DNA of 64,000 nucleotides from Sulfurovum sp. (GTDB taxonomy: Bacteria; Campylobacterota; Campylobacteria; Campylobacterales; Sulfurovaceae), in contig JALWTA010000011.1 of NCBI GenBank assembly GCA_027082955.1, forward strand, positions 8,569 through 72,568, given 5' to 3'. A program made the position numbers and the translations under genes. The notes under the pieces are model-generated. The model saw only the letters and a program-made list of their open reading frames with translations, was not told where the DNA came from and did not search any database. Shown piece after piece: positions 1-6,129 of this stretch (its first letter is position 1; every line of letters starts with the position of its first letter).

Positions 1-49
1 GGTAGCGGGTAGCGGGTAGCGGGTAGCGGGTAGCGGGTAGCGGGTAGCA
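1..49. repeat. Perfect heptamer tandem array, GGTAGCG x7 (left arm of element E1)
   Basis: Six GGTAGCG units and a final GGTAGCA run from the window edge, so the array may extend further left. The same unit recurs as a degenerate array inside the fcl gene at 25170-25197. It is followed by about 35 bp of unrelated sequence and then by a pyrimidine-rich 7-bp array at 84-137, the purine-left/pyrimidine-right layout also seen at 2943-2998, 4472-4647 and 59311-59456. There is no spacer diversity, so it is not a CRISPR. Confidence 0.95.
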
Positions 50-83
50 AATTTTGCACAGGCTCTATTACACCAACCTTAGC

Positions 84-137
84 CACTCCCTATTTCATTG
101 CTCCTTACTCCCTTCTCCCTATCACCTATTCCCTATT
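84..137. repeat. Degenerate pyrimidine-rich heptamer array (right arm of element E1)
   Basis: Units such as CTCCTTA, CTCCCTT, CTCCCTA and TTCCCTA follow each other with period 7 and end on the stop codon of the ferredoxin-like gene at 136-138. Unit boundaries in the first part (84-100) are uncertain. It is the inverted-sense partner of the array at 1-49. Confidence 0.7.
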
Positions 138-357
138 AAATATACCCTCTCTTCACCATACCCACAGCCATCGCCAGTGACATACCGTCATTATTGTACC
201 CTTCCGTATGACAGTTCTCACATGTATCCCCGCATTCATACTCCAGATCTGCCACGATCTCTTCCCATCTCTCAATGTTGTGCGCCTTGATATAGTCTAC
301 AATCTGCCCAAGCGTTTTGTCATGGCAGTAACATATCATCATATGTTCGTCAGGCAT
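136..357 (-). CDS. BFD-like [2Fe-2S] small protein
   Basis: A 73-residue protein with cysteines at 9, 11, 46 and 49, giving CxC followed after 34 residues by CxxC. This is the spacing of the bacterioferritin-associated ferredoxin-like [2Fe-2S] domain, and Cys42 is an extra cysteine. Such domains bind one [2Fe-2S] cluster and act in iron release or as parts of oxidoreductases; the partner here is unknown. The ATG at 357 is preceded by AAGGA five bases upstream, inside a small hairpin (TACCTT and AAGGTA arms, 358-375). Heptamer arrays lie immediately beyond both ends of the gene. Family assignment rests on cysteine spacing and overall length, so the role is inferred. Confidence 0.65.
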   Translation of the reverse strand: MPDEHMMICYCHDKTLGQIVDYIKAHNIERWEEIVADLEYECGDTCENCHTEGYNNDGMSLAMAVGMVKRGYI

Positions 358-371
358 TACCTTCCTTTCAA

Positions 372-399
372 GGTAGCAGGGAACAGGGAGTAAGGAGCA
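372..399. repeat. Four-unit purine heptamer array left of the four-helix-bundle gene (E2 left)
   Basis: Four degenerate 7-bp units (GGTAGCA, GGGAACA, GGGAGTA, AGGAGCA) lie just beyond the 3' end of the four-helix-bundle gene. The array at the other side of that gene (771-805) has the complementary sense, so the pair forms inverted flanks. Confidence 0.8.
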
Positions 400-405
400 A
401 TAATT

Positions 406-771
406 TTATATCATATGCTCTTTCACTGTTTTGGTACTGGCTACCAGCATTTTTAGTAATTCTATCATATCTTTTTTTAGGGAGGAATACATTTTTCTTG
501 TAATCAAATTTGACGTATACAATAACTCGATCCAATAATCCGACTCATTGGCTTCTTTTAAAGCGACCATCTGCTTATGCAGAAAATCCTGCTTCGATTC
601 CGCATATTTGGATTCTCGAATAAGCGCCCCAATAGCTGTACCGCTTCTAAGAATCTGCCGCGAAAGCACAAACTCTTTATGCTCCCTCAGAAGATATTGG
701 CTCAATTTTACAATTCGCGTAGCAAAATGAAAACTTTTCTCTTCCAATACAGTCGTATAGTTACAACCCAT
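406..771 (-). CDS. Four-helix-bundle protein (23S rRNA intervening-sequence / S23 family)
   Basis: A 121-residue, mostly helical protein matching the S23 / TIGR02436 family in length and features: an N-terminal helix leading to a segment LSRQILRSGTAIGALIRES, then a helix with FLHKQMVALKEANES. The family includes proteins encoded in 23S rRNA intervening sequences and is structurally related to bAvd, the pentameric nucleic-acid-binding partner of diversity-generating reverse transcriptases. No reverse transcriptase is visible here. The gene is bracketed by inverted heptamer arrays, and the right-hand array supplies its ribosome binding site (AAGGAG, nine bases before the ATG). This suggests that gene and repeats form one unit, which is an inference. 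Molecular function is unproven. Confidence 0.85.
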   Translation of the reverse strand: MGCNYTTVLEEKSFHFATRIVKLSQYLLREHKEFVLSRQILRSGTAIGALIRESKYAESKQDFLHKQMVALKEANESDYWIELLYTSNLITRKMYSSLKKDMIELLKMLVASTKTVKEHMI

Positions 772-805
772 TGCTACTTTCTCCTTACTACCTGCTCACT
801 CAATT
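771..805. repeat. Pyrimidine heptamer array right of the four-helix-bundle gene (E2 right)
   Basis: Five degenerate 7-bp units (TTGCTAC, TTTCTCC, TTACTAC, CTGCTCA, CTCAATT) separate the four-helix-bundle start codon from the stop codon of the S24 repressor gene. Read on the minus strand it contains AAGGAG and so acts as the ribosome binding site of the gene at 406-771. Confidence 0.75.
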
Positions 806-1457
806 AAAGGCTTTCAATATTTCCCACAACCTTACCGACAATGGTCACCTCTTCAGGCGCAAGCACTTCCGGAGAGTAGGCTTTGTTGTCTGAGATCAGT
901 TCTACCATCCCATCTGCACGCTGACGGATACGCTTGATAAAGAGTCCGGCAGTCGTAGCCGCGATAAAAATGCCGTCTTTATTGATATTGGTCTGGGTAC
1001 GGTCTACAAAAACAATGCTGCCATCCTGCAGTGTCGGCTCCATAGACTCCCCGTCAACGTGAATCGCTTCAAGCTGGGTATTGCCAAGTCCTACCATATT
1101 GTGCATGATCTTCTCATCGACACTGATGGTCTCATAGTTCTCGTCAAACACCTCTGCACCGCCTCCCGCACTCGCTCGGATATCGGCAAAGTAGCGTACC
1201 TGAAAGAACTTCTCCGTCTGCTCTTTGAGCATATCGACCGCCTGATCGAAGAAGAGCCAGTTGGCGGAAATCTTTTTGAGTGCACAAAACTCCAGTATCT
1301 CTTCGTAGGGAATGGAGTTACGTTTTTTCATGGTCGCGAAGGTTGCCTGTGGAATCCCCAGCGCGTTGGCAACATCTTTGTCAAATACTTTGCCGCCTAT
1401 TTTAGTCTCGGAGATGATATCTTTGAGCTTTTCAATAATCTCTGTCATATTGAGCAT
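804..1457 (-). CDS. S24-family self-cleaving transcriptional repressor (CI/LexA-like)
   Basis: A 217-residue repressor. Residues 5-70 form a CI-type helix-turn-helix domain (DVANALGIPQATFATMKKR), and residues 88-217 form an S24 peptidase domain. The expected autoproteolysis parts are present: Ala97-Gly98 in RASAGGGAE as cleavage site, Ser138 in GESMEPT as nucleophile and Lys175 in LFIKRI as general base. RecA-stimulated self-cleavage is the known mechanism of this fold. The start at 1457 has GGAG six bases upstream; an upstream in-frame ATG at 1490 has no such site. Near-palindromic operators lie upstream at 1482-1496 and 1515-1532, and the second is repeated exactly upstream of recA. I infer an autoregulated SOS-type repressor; a stranded prophage repressor is the alternative. 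Confidence 0.85.
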   Translation of the reverse strand: MLNMTEIIEKLKDIISETKIGGKVFDKDVANALGIPQATFATMKKRNSIPYEEILEFCALKKISANWLFFDQAVDMLKEQTEKFFQVRYFADIRASAGGGAEVFDENYETISVDEKIMHNMVGLGNTQLEAIHVDGESMEPTLQDGSIVFVDRTQTNINKDGIFIAATTAGLFIKRIRQRADGMVELISDNKAYSPEVLAPEEVTIVGKVVGNIESL

Positions 1458-1481
1458 ATGAAACTCCTTTTTCATAATTAT

Positions 1482-1496
1482 ATATGTCAAATCATA
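1482..1496. promoter_or_regulatory. Imperfect operator O2 upstream of the S24 repressor
   Basis: ATATGTCAAATCATA shares the ATATGTCAAAT half of the operator at 1515-1532 but lacks three bases of the other half. It overlaps the likely -10 region (TATAAT on the minus strand around 1475-1480), which fits negative autoregulation. It is known only from the sequence pattern. Confidence 0.5.
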
Positions 1497-1514
1497 CCAT
1501 TGTTTTCTTAAAAG

Positions 1515-1532
1515 TATGACAATTTGACATAT
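1515..1532. promoter_or_regulatory. SOS-like operator O1 (exact copy upstream of recA)
   Basis: TATGACAATTTGACATAT is a near-perfect dyad with half-site TATGWCAA. The reverse complement of all 18 bases is found at 57614-57631 upstream of recA. An 18-bp identity in a 64-kb window is not expected by chance. The site lies between the S24 repressor gene and the divergent small ORF at 1615. A further half-site, ATTTGACAT, lies at 1563-1571. Confidence 0.75.
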
Positions 1533-1614
1533 TTTTTATATTGTACGTAAAAATATCATATTATTTGACATCTAAAGCGTTATGAACCGAATTTTCAAAG
1601 AAAAAGGATTTGAA

Positions 1615-1728
1615 ATGGATTACAAACTAAATAAAGAACTTCTCAGCTACGCAGTCAAAATGGGATGCAAAACCGCTTCGGATTTTGCACTGTTTCTCAA
1701 AGCGAGAGAGTCAATTTTGGCACTTTAG
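1615..1728 (+). CDS. Small ORF divergent from the S24 repressor, 37 aa, unknown
   Basis: The ORF starts at an ATG preceded by AAAGGA six bases upstream and encodes a 37-residue basic, helical peptide (starts MDYKLNKELLSYAVK). An upstream ATG at 1582 would add 11 residues but has no ribosome binding site. It is divergent from the repressor gene behind an operator half-site at 1563-1571, and its last codons overlap the 3' end of moeA on the other strand by four bases. I recognise no family. A repressor-controlled small protein is possible; a chance ORF cannot be excluded. Confidence 0.4.
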   Translation: MDYKLNKELLSYAVKMGCKTASDFALFLKARESILAL

Positions 1729-2924
1729 TCCAAAAGCATCACCATCACTTCATCACCAACCTGCTTGGAACTCTCTTCTTCAGAGGTGAAGAGAAGACCG
1801 ATATCTCCCAGCATATTGGTCAAGATGGCGGATGTACCGACCTTTTTGCCTTTAAAATCAACAAAATACTCACCATGCACAAGTGTGACGTTGCATGCAG
1901 TAAACTCTGCTTTTTTGGCACGTTTGTTAAAGGGCTCTTTGAGTGTGGCTTTGACCATCTTCAATGGATTTGCAGCACATTGCAGTTTGGCAATCAGCGG
2001 CACCACATAGACCAGTGCCATGACCGTTGCGGAGTAGGCAAATCCGGGCAGTCCGACAATAAACTTGTCACCTTTGCGTGCGACCATAATGTGCTGCCCC
2101 GGCTTGACACGTACCCCCTTAAAGACTACGTCACACCCAAGCTCACGGATGACATCTTTGACAAAGTCGAAATCTCCCACACTCACGCCGCCTGTTGTGA
2201 CGACAATATCACTCTTTTGCAACGCATCGGAGATCGCACCGGTAATACTCTCTTTGTCATCTTTGATGCACCCAAGCTGCATCGGCAGACCGCCATACTT
2301 TTTGGCAATCGCTTCAACCACATAGTTGTTTGAGGAACGTATCTGTGCATCATTGGTCTGTACTTCTCCAAGATCAAGCAGTTCCGAACCGGTAGAGAGC
2401 ACAGAAACAGTCGGTTTTTCATACACGGTTATATGGACAATATTCAGGCTTGCCAACACACCGATGTGTGAAAAGTCTATCTTCGTACCTGCTTCAATGA
2501 GCTTCTGCCCTTTGGCATAGTTCTCTCCTACTTCCCGGACAGAAAAGCCCTGCGGCACCTCTTCTTTGATGATGATCTCTTCACCATCGACCTCTACATT
2601 TTCAATGGGAATAAGCGTATCGGCACCCTCCGGCATCAGTGAACCGGTAAAGGTTTTGATACAGATTCCGCCAATCACCTTCTCACGCAGTGCCGAGCCT
2701 GCCGGGTTGATACTGGCAATCTTAAGCCGTCCCATAGCCTGATCTTCATGAATGATCGCATACCCATCCATTGCAGAGGTCGGGAACTCTGGCGAATTGT
2801 GGTCTGCGACAATATCTTCGGCAAGCACATAGCCTACCGCATCCATAATATAGAGTCTTTTTGTTTTGTAATGTGTAATCTGAAGCGCATCAATAAGCGC
2901 CATCGATTCATCAAAATGCATCAT
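1725..2924 (-). CDS. moeA: Molybdopterin molybdenumtransferase MoeA
   Basis: MoeA inserts molybdate into adenylylated molybdopterin, the last general step of molybdenum cofactor synthesis, in the cytoplasm. The 399-residue length is normal. Visible motifs are SAMDGYA (residues 50-56), the MoCF-binding segment VVTTGGVSVGDFDF (241-254) and GLPGFAYSAT (291-300). The start ATG at 2924 is followed at once by a second ATG; AAGGA lies about ten bases upstream. The molybdopterin synthase genes moaE and moaD follow upstream on the same strand, separated by heptamer elements, so the three probably form a cofactor cluster serving periplasmic molybdoenzymes encoded elsewhere. Confidence 0.95.
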   Translation of the reverse strand: MMHFDESMALIDALQITHYKTKRLYIMDAVGYVLAEDIVADHNSPEFPTSAMDGYAIIHEDQAMGRLKIASINPAGSALREKVIGGICIKTFTGSLMPEGADTLIPIENVEVDGEEIIIKEEVPQGFSVREVGENYAKGQKLIEAGTKIDFSHIGVLASLNIVHITVYEKPTVSVLSTGSELLDLGEVQTNDAQIRSSNNYVVEAIAKKYGGLPMQLGCIKDDKESITGAISDALQKSDIVVTTGGVSVGDFDFVKDVIRELGCDVVFKGVRVKPGQHIMVARKGDKFIVGLPGFAYSATVMALVYVVPLIAKLQCAANPLKMVKATLKEPFNKRAKKAEFTACNVTLVHGEYFVDFKGKKVGTSAILTNMLGDIGLLFTSEEESSKQVGDEVMVMLLD

Positions 2925-2942
2925 GATGAAATATTCCTTTTC

Positions 2943-2998
2943 AATTAAAAATTCAAAATTAAAAGGGAAACTTTTTTACTTCTTACCTTTTAATTTTC
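2943..2998. repeat. Minimal composite heptamer element E3 (4 + 4 units)
   Basis: Four A-rich units (two AATTAAA, AATTCAA, AGGGAAA; 2943-2970) are followed directly by four T-rich units (CTTTTTT, ACTTCTT, ACCTTTT, AATTTTC; 2971-2998). Each arm is exactly 28 bp. The arms contain a perfect 12-bp inverted repeat (AAAATTAAAAGG at 2955-2966, complement at 2986-2997). It fills the moeA-moaE gap and has the same purine-left, pyrimidine-right order as the GC-richer elements. Confidence 0.7.
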
Positions 2999-3008
2999 AC
3001 CTGACAGA

Positions 3009-3452
3009 TTATGCAAGCAGCCCGCTGCCATCCATCGGGGTACTTCGGTCTTCGGCATAGATACGTTCACCGTTTTTCACATCATACTTCCAAATAGGCG
3101 CATTTGCCTTGAAGTCCTCGACAAACTCCTCGATCAGCTCGAGTGCTACACGCCGCTTTGGAGAAAATACCGCAGAGACATATGACGAAGTGTGTACAGG
3201 CACATCTCCAATGGAGTGTGCCATCTTCACGACTGCCCCGCGTGCTTTTGCTTTCTCTTGCCAGCCGTCAAACCATGCTCTCAATACCGGCTCGTAAATG
3301 TCAAAGCTCAACGCCTCTATACCATCCTCGGCACGAATCGTTCCAACGAAAGGAATATATGCCCCATAGTTCGACTCCGCCTCTTCATCCAGCCATCTGC
3401 CAAAGATCTCCTTGACATCCAACGGCCCTCTATATAATTCCACTGATTGCAT
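3009..3452 (-). CDS. moaE: Molybdopterin synthase catalytic subunit MoaE
   Basis: MoaE is the large subunit of molybdopterin synthase, which converts cyclic pyranopterin monophosphate to molybdopterin using sulfur carried on MoaD. The 147-residue protein shows FVGTIR (35-40), the SPKRRVALE segment (97-105) and the active-site region FKANAPIWKYD (114-124) with its conserved lysines. I place the start at the ATG at 3452; a GTG at 3443 has the better-spaced ribosome binding site (AGAGG) and cannot be excluded. An upstream in-frame ATG at 3497 would translate repeat DNA and is unlikely. moaD lies just upstream, beyond a heptamer element. Confidence 0.93.
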   Translation of the reverse strand: MQSVELYRGPLDVKEIFGRWLDEEAESNYGAYIPFVGTIRAEDGIEALSFDIYEPVLRAWFDGWQEKAKARGAVVKMAHSIGDVPVHTSSYVSAVFSPKRRVALELIEEFVEDFKANAPIWKYDVKNGERIYAEDRSTPMDGSGLLA

Positions 3453-3470
3453 CCTCTTTTTGAATAAAAA

Positions 3471-3492
3471 GCATTGCAACGCAATGCATACC
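3471..3492. repeat. Element hairpin GCATTGC/GCAATGC followed by ATACC (E4)
   Basis: A perfect 7-bp stem (3471-3477 and 3481-3487) with loop AAC is followed by ATACC. Nearly the same sequence recurs at 59403-59424, and a compensated version with stem GCTTTC/GAAAGC recurs at 4593-4615. In all three places a four-unit pyrimidine heptamer array begins two to four bases later. Confidence 0.75.
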
Positions 3493-3494
3493 AA

Positions 3495-3522
3495 CACTAT
3501 TCACTATTCTCTCTTCACTCTT
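3495..3522. repeat. Four-unit pyrimidine heptamer array (E4)
   Basis: Two CACTATT units, then CTCTCTT and CACTCTT, 28 bp in total. The array lies between the conserved hairpin at 3471-3492 and a perfect palindrome at 3527-3551 that contains the moaD stop codon. Confidence 0.85.
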
Positions 3523-3526
3523 CACT

Positions 3527-3551
3527 GTGGATAAAGCACTGCTTTATCCAC
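3527..3551. repeat. Perfect 11-bp stem palindrome covering the moaD stop codon
   Basis: GTGGATAAAGC (3527-3537), loop ACT, GCTTTATCCAC (3541-3551). The right half is the last codons and stop of moaD on the minus strand; the left half is an inverted copy of it. No T-run follows on the minus strand, so a simple terminator is doubtful. It looks like an inverted duplication made where the heptamer element joined the gene. Confidence 0.7.
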
Positions 3552-3765
3552 CGCAAACGGGCGGAAGTACAGAAATCTTGTCTCCATCTTTCAACGGTGT
3601 ATTAAGATCACTCACCATCGTATCGTTTAGAGCTACCGCACACTTGGGAAGCCACTCTTTCACTGTGCCGTCTTCTTTAAGCTTTTCTGCCACATCAGCC
3701 AGCGTCTTCGCTTCCATCTCTACCGGCGCTTTGCCGATAGGTCCTAAAAATTCTACTTTTACCAT
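3544..3765 (-). CDS. moaD: Molybdopterin synthase sulfur carrier subunit MoaD
   Basis: A 73-residue ubiquitin-fold protein ending in the Gly-Gly tail (PPVCGG) that is thiocarboxylated and donates sulfur to MoaE during molybdopterin formation. The size, the SVLPPV segment before the tail and its position next to moaE fit this role. It is transcribed leftwards from a short shared region with the divergent mqnA. Its stop codon lies inside a perfect 25-bp palindrome at 3527-3551. Confidence 0.93.
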   Translation of the reverse strand: MVKVEFLGPIGKAPVEMEAKTLADVAEKLKEDGTVKEWLPKCAVALNDTMVSDLNTPLKDGDKISVLPPVCGG

Positions 3766-3811
3766 CTTACTGCTCTCATGTTGAATTGCGCTGATTATAA
3801 TTCTTGTTTGG

Positions 3812-3817
3812 TATAAT
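3812..3817 (+). promoter_or_regulatory. Likely -10 box of mqnA
   Basis: TATAAT 23 bases upstream of the mqnA start, preceded by AT-rich sequence and no clear -35, as is usual for Campylobacterota sigma-70 promoters. An AGGAGG ribosome binding site follows at about 3828-3833. Confidence 0.5.
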
Positions 3818-3839
3818 TGCGCTTAAAAGGAGGTCAATC

Positions 3840-4493
3840 ATGGGTGTACTGTTCGGATCGATCTCCTACCTCAATTTGCTACCCTTTCAGGTCTACCTCA
3901 AAAAACATCTTAAAAGCAGTTCGGCAAAGATGGGGTTTCGATACAAACGTGCTGTCCCTTCCAAAATCAACCGGGCACTGCAACGTCGTGAAGTCCATGC
4001 CGCTTTTATCTCTTCCGTTGCTTCCAGAAATGCCTCATGCACCGATCTTGGCATCATTGCAGACAAACGTGTCTACAGTGTGCTGGTAGTCCCGGGACGA
4101 TCACAACACGACCCGGCATCTGCTACCTCCAACCAACTGGCGAAAGTACTCGGACTTGAGGGGCGTGTCCTCATTGGTGATGCGGCACTGAAACACTACC
4201 TTGAAGGCAAACCGGGCATCGACATGGCGCAGGTGTGGCATGACCGTACCGGTCTTCCTTTTGTCTTCGCGCGTCTTTGCTACAATCAACACGGTACAAC
4301 CATCCAAAAGATGGCAAAACGGTTTGCACACACCCATACCCGTATTCCACAATATATGCTAAAAAAAGAGAGTAAAAAAAGAGGCATCACAACAAAACAG
4401 CTTAGCTGGTATTTGGAGCATATACATTATGAAATGGATTGGAGAGCGAAGAGGGGGTTGAAGAAATTCTTAGGGCTAAGGGCTAAGGGCTAA
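3840..4493 (+). CDS. mqnA: Chorismate dehydratase MqnA (futalosine menaquinone pathway)
   Basis: MqnA dehydrates chorismate to 3-enolpyruvyl-benzoate, the entry step of the futalosine route to menaquinone, in the cytoplasm. The 217-residue protein has the family's SISYLNLLPF start, the HAAFISSVAS segment and LIGDAALKH. The start at 3840 has AGGAGG six bases upstream, better than an in-frame ATG at 3804. The C-terminal residues LGLRAKG and the stop codon are encoded by the heptamer array at 4472-4513, so the natural end of the protein may have been replaced. mqnD lies 54 kb away in this window. Confidence 0.88.
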   Translation: MGVLFGSISYLNLLPFQVYLKKHLKSSSAKMGFRYKRAVPSKINRALQRREVHAAFISSVASRNASCTDLGIIADKRVYSVLVVPGRSQHDPASATSNQLAKVLGLEGRVLIGDAALKHYLEGKPGIDMAQVWHDRTGLPFVFARLCYNQHGTTIQKMAKRFAHTHTRIPQYMLKKESKKRGITTKQLSWYLEHIHYEMDWRAKRGLKKFLGLRAKG

Positions 4494-4513
4494 GGGCTAA
4501 GGGCTAAGGGCTA
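4472..4513. repeat. Perfect heptamer array AGGGCTA x6 (left arm of element E5)
   Basis: Six exact AGGGCTA units. Because 7 is not a multiple of 3, the array passes through all frames and meets TAA in each; it supplies the stop codon of mqnA at 4491-4493. The pyrimidine partner array follows at 4620-4647. Confidence 0.95.
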
Positions 4514-4558
4514 AAACCTTTTCATACTTTGGTTAAAATAAAGCTTAAAATCCTATCT

Positions 4559-4580
4559 GGAAGCGAAAGTTTCTGCTTCC
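4559..4580. repeat. Imperfect hairpin in the spacer of element E5
   Basis: GGAAGC and GCTTCC arms (4559-4564, 4575-4580) with an inner GAAA/TTTC extension and one bulge. It lies between the convergent ends of mqnA and gltX but has no adjoining T-run, so I read it as part of the repeat element. Confidence 0.5.
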
Positions 4581-4592
4581 AATACAGATAAA

Positions 4593-4647
4593 GCTTTCCG
4601 AAAAGAAAGCATACCAAAACTCCTCCCTCCTACTTCCTAACTCCTCA
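4593..4647. repeat. Hairpin-ATACC plus four-unit pyrimidine heptamer array (right part of E5)
   Basis: Stem GCTTTC (4593-4598) and GAAAGC (4605-4610), then ATACC (4611-4615), four A residues, then four heptamers (CTCCTCC, CTCCTAC, TTCCTAA, CTCCTCA; 4620-4647) ending exactly at the gltX stop codon. The order and spacing match 3471-3522 and 59403-59456, although the stem sequence differs with compensating changes. Confidence 0.8.
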
Positions 4648-6042
4648 CTAATTTTCTATCGTCGCCACCGCTTTCTCGATCCGTTCGATCGTTTCATCGA
4701 CTCCGATGATCGCCATCATCTCATCGACTCCGGGACCGGTAAGGGCACCAACAAGTGCCACACGCAGCGGCATACCGATCTTCCCAAAGCCTATCTCCTT
4801 CTCTGCGACAAGTGCTTCAAGCACTGCATGGTAGTCACTTGGCAGATGCAGCGGTTTTTCCCATGTTTGCAGCATGGCAATAAAGTCGACAAGGATCTCT
4901 TTGGCTTCCCCTTTGAAGGCTTTTTTCACTGCTTTGGCATCATACTCACTCGGAGCGTTCAAAACAAGATTGATCTGCTCTGCCAGTTCTACTAGTGTTT
5001 TACCGCGTTCTTTGGTTGCATCGAGCAGCATCTCAAGGCGGTCATGCTCGGCAATATCCACACCAAATTCTTTTAATAGTTCAGCCAGTTTCGCATTGGG
5101 TGTATTTTTAATGTAATGCGCATTGAGCCAGAGCAGTTTGTCCGGGCTATAGCTTGATGCGGATTTGTTGATATCTTTGGGATCAAAAAGAGAGACCATC
5201 TCCTCAAGCGAAAAGATCTCCTGATCGCCGTGGCTCCATCCCAGACGTACAAGGAAATTGAGCAGGGCTTCAGGCAGGTAGCCCATACGCTTATACTCCA
5301 TCACATCTGTTGCCCCGTCACGCTTGCTGAGCTTCTTGCCCTGCTCATTGTTGATCATGGCGACATGGTAGAACTTTGGCAGCTTGAAACCAAGTGCATT
5401 GTAGACTACGATCTGCTTAGGTGTATTGTAGAGGTGGTCATCCCCGCGTATCACATCAGTCAGCCCCATCAGTGCATCATCGATCGCTACAACAAAGTTG
5501 TAGGTAGGCGTACCGTCACTTCTGGCAATAATAAAATCATCTACCTCATCAGCAGCAATATTGATCTCTCCCTTGACACCGTCCACAAAACTGATGACAC
5601 CTTCTTTGGGTGCCTTGATACGGATCACCGGATCGATACCTTCTGGCGGTGTACCTTCAAAGTCACGGTAGCGTCCGTCATAACGCGGACGTTCACCTCT
5701 TGCCATCTGTGCTTCACGAAGTGCATCAAGTTCCCCTTTACTCATATAGCATTTATATGCCTTACCCTTTGCAAGCAGTTGGTCGATGTATTGTTTGTAA
5801 AGATCAAACCGTTTGGACTGATAGACCACATCACCATCATAGTTCATGCCTACCCAGTCAAATGCCTTGATGATCGCTTCAAGCGCCTCTTCAGAGTTTC
5901 TTGCACGGTCGGTATCTTCGATACGCAGCAGAAATTTACCGTCGTTGTGTCTCGCCCAAAGCCATGAGAAAAGTGCGGTTCTCAGTCCGCCAATATGCAG
6001 GTACCCTGTCGGGGAGGGTGCAAAACGTGTTACTGTCGACAT
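4648..6042 (-). CDS. gltX: Glutamyl-tRNA synthetase
   Basis: A class I aminoacyl-tRNA synthetase of 464 residues charging tRNA-Glu (or tRNA-Gln, where it is a GluQ-type enzyme). The class I signature is PSPTGYLHIGG (9-19), and the KMSKS-type loop is KLSKRDGA (237-244). IEDTDRARNS at 41-50 is also typical. Campylobacterota often carry two gltX genes and use one for misacylated Glu-tRNA-Gln; which of the two this is cannot be decided here. It is transcribed leftwards, and its 3' end abuts the heptamer array of element E5. Confidence 0.95.
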   Translation of the reverse strand: MSTVTRFAPSPTGYLHIGGLRTALFSWLWARHNDGKFLLRIEDTDRARNSEEALEAIIKAFDWVGMNYDGDVVYQSKRFDLYKQYIDQLLAKGKAYKCYMSKGELDALREAQMARGERPRYDGRYRDFEGTPPEGIDPVIRIKAPKEGVISFVDGVKGEINIAADEVDDFIIARSDGTPTYNFVVAIDDALMGLTDVIRGDDHLYNTPKQIVVYNALGFKLPKFYHVAMINNEQGKKLSKRDGATDVMEYKRMGYLPEALLNFLVRLGWSHGDQEIFSLEEMVSLFDPKDINKSASSYSPDKLLWLNAHYIKNTPNAKLAELLKEFGVDIAEHDRLEMLLDATKERGKTLVELAEQINLVLNAPSEYDAKAVKKAFKGEAKEILVDFIAMLQTWEKPLHLPSDYHAVLEALVAEKEIGFGKIGMPLRVALVGALTGPGVDEMMAIIGVDETIERIEKAVATIEN

Positions 6043-6111
6043 TGCAAAACCTTATTTTTTGCAAAATTATACCCAAATACGGAAATAGAAAACTTGGAAG
6101 AGAGGAGAGAT

Positions 6112-6129
6112 GCGGCATACTTATGCCGC
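6112..6129. terminator. Palindrome spanning the stop codon of the helix-hairpin-helix gene
   Basis: GCGGCATA (6112-6119) and TATGCCGC (6122-6129) form a perfect 8-bp stem that includes the stop codon of the gene at 6121. A T-run follows on the plus strand only, whereas both neighbouring genes are on the minus strand. It may be a weak terminator, or another inverted duplication at a gene end like the one at 3527-3551. Confidence 0.4.

Noticed and set aside
1..49. CRISPR-like array
   Set aside because: The units are only 7 bp, directly adjoining and without spacers, and no cas genes are present.
1457..1490. Longer N-terminus of the S24 repressor starting at 1490
   Set aside because: That ATG has no ribosome binding site and would run through the operator O2 region; the ATG at 1457 has GGAG at good distance.
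804..1732. Prophage remnant around the S24 repressor
   Set aside because: No integrase, structural or lysis genes are seen, and housekeeping genes lie on both sides; the recA operator match favours a chromosomal regulator, though phage origin in the past is possible.
4472..4513. Telomere or origin repeat
   Set aside because: AGGGCTA repeats look telomere-like, but the array is short, lies between genes, and belongs to a family of heptamers of varied sequence; there are no DnaA boxes or replication genes nearby.
5230..5967. 245-codon open frame on the plus strand inside gltX
   Set aside because: It is antisense to a well-conserved tRNA synthetase; its translation shows no domain and no ribosome binding site.
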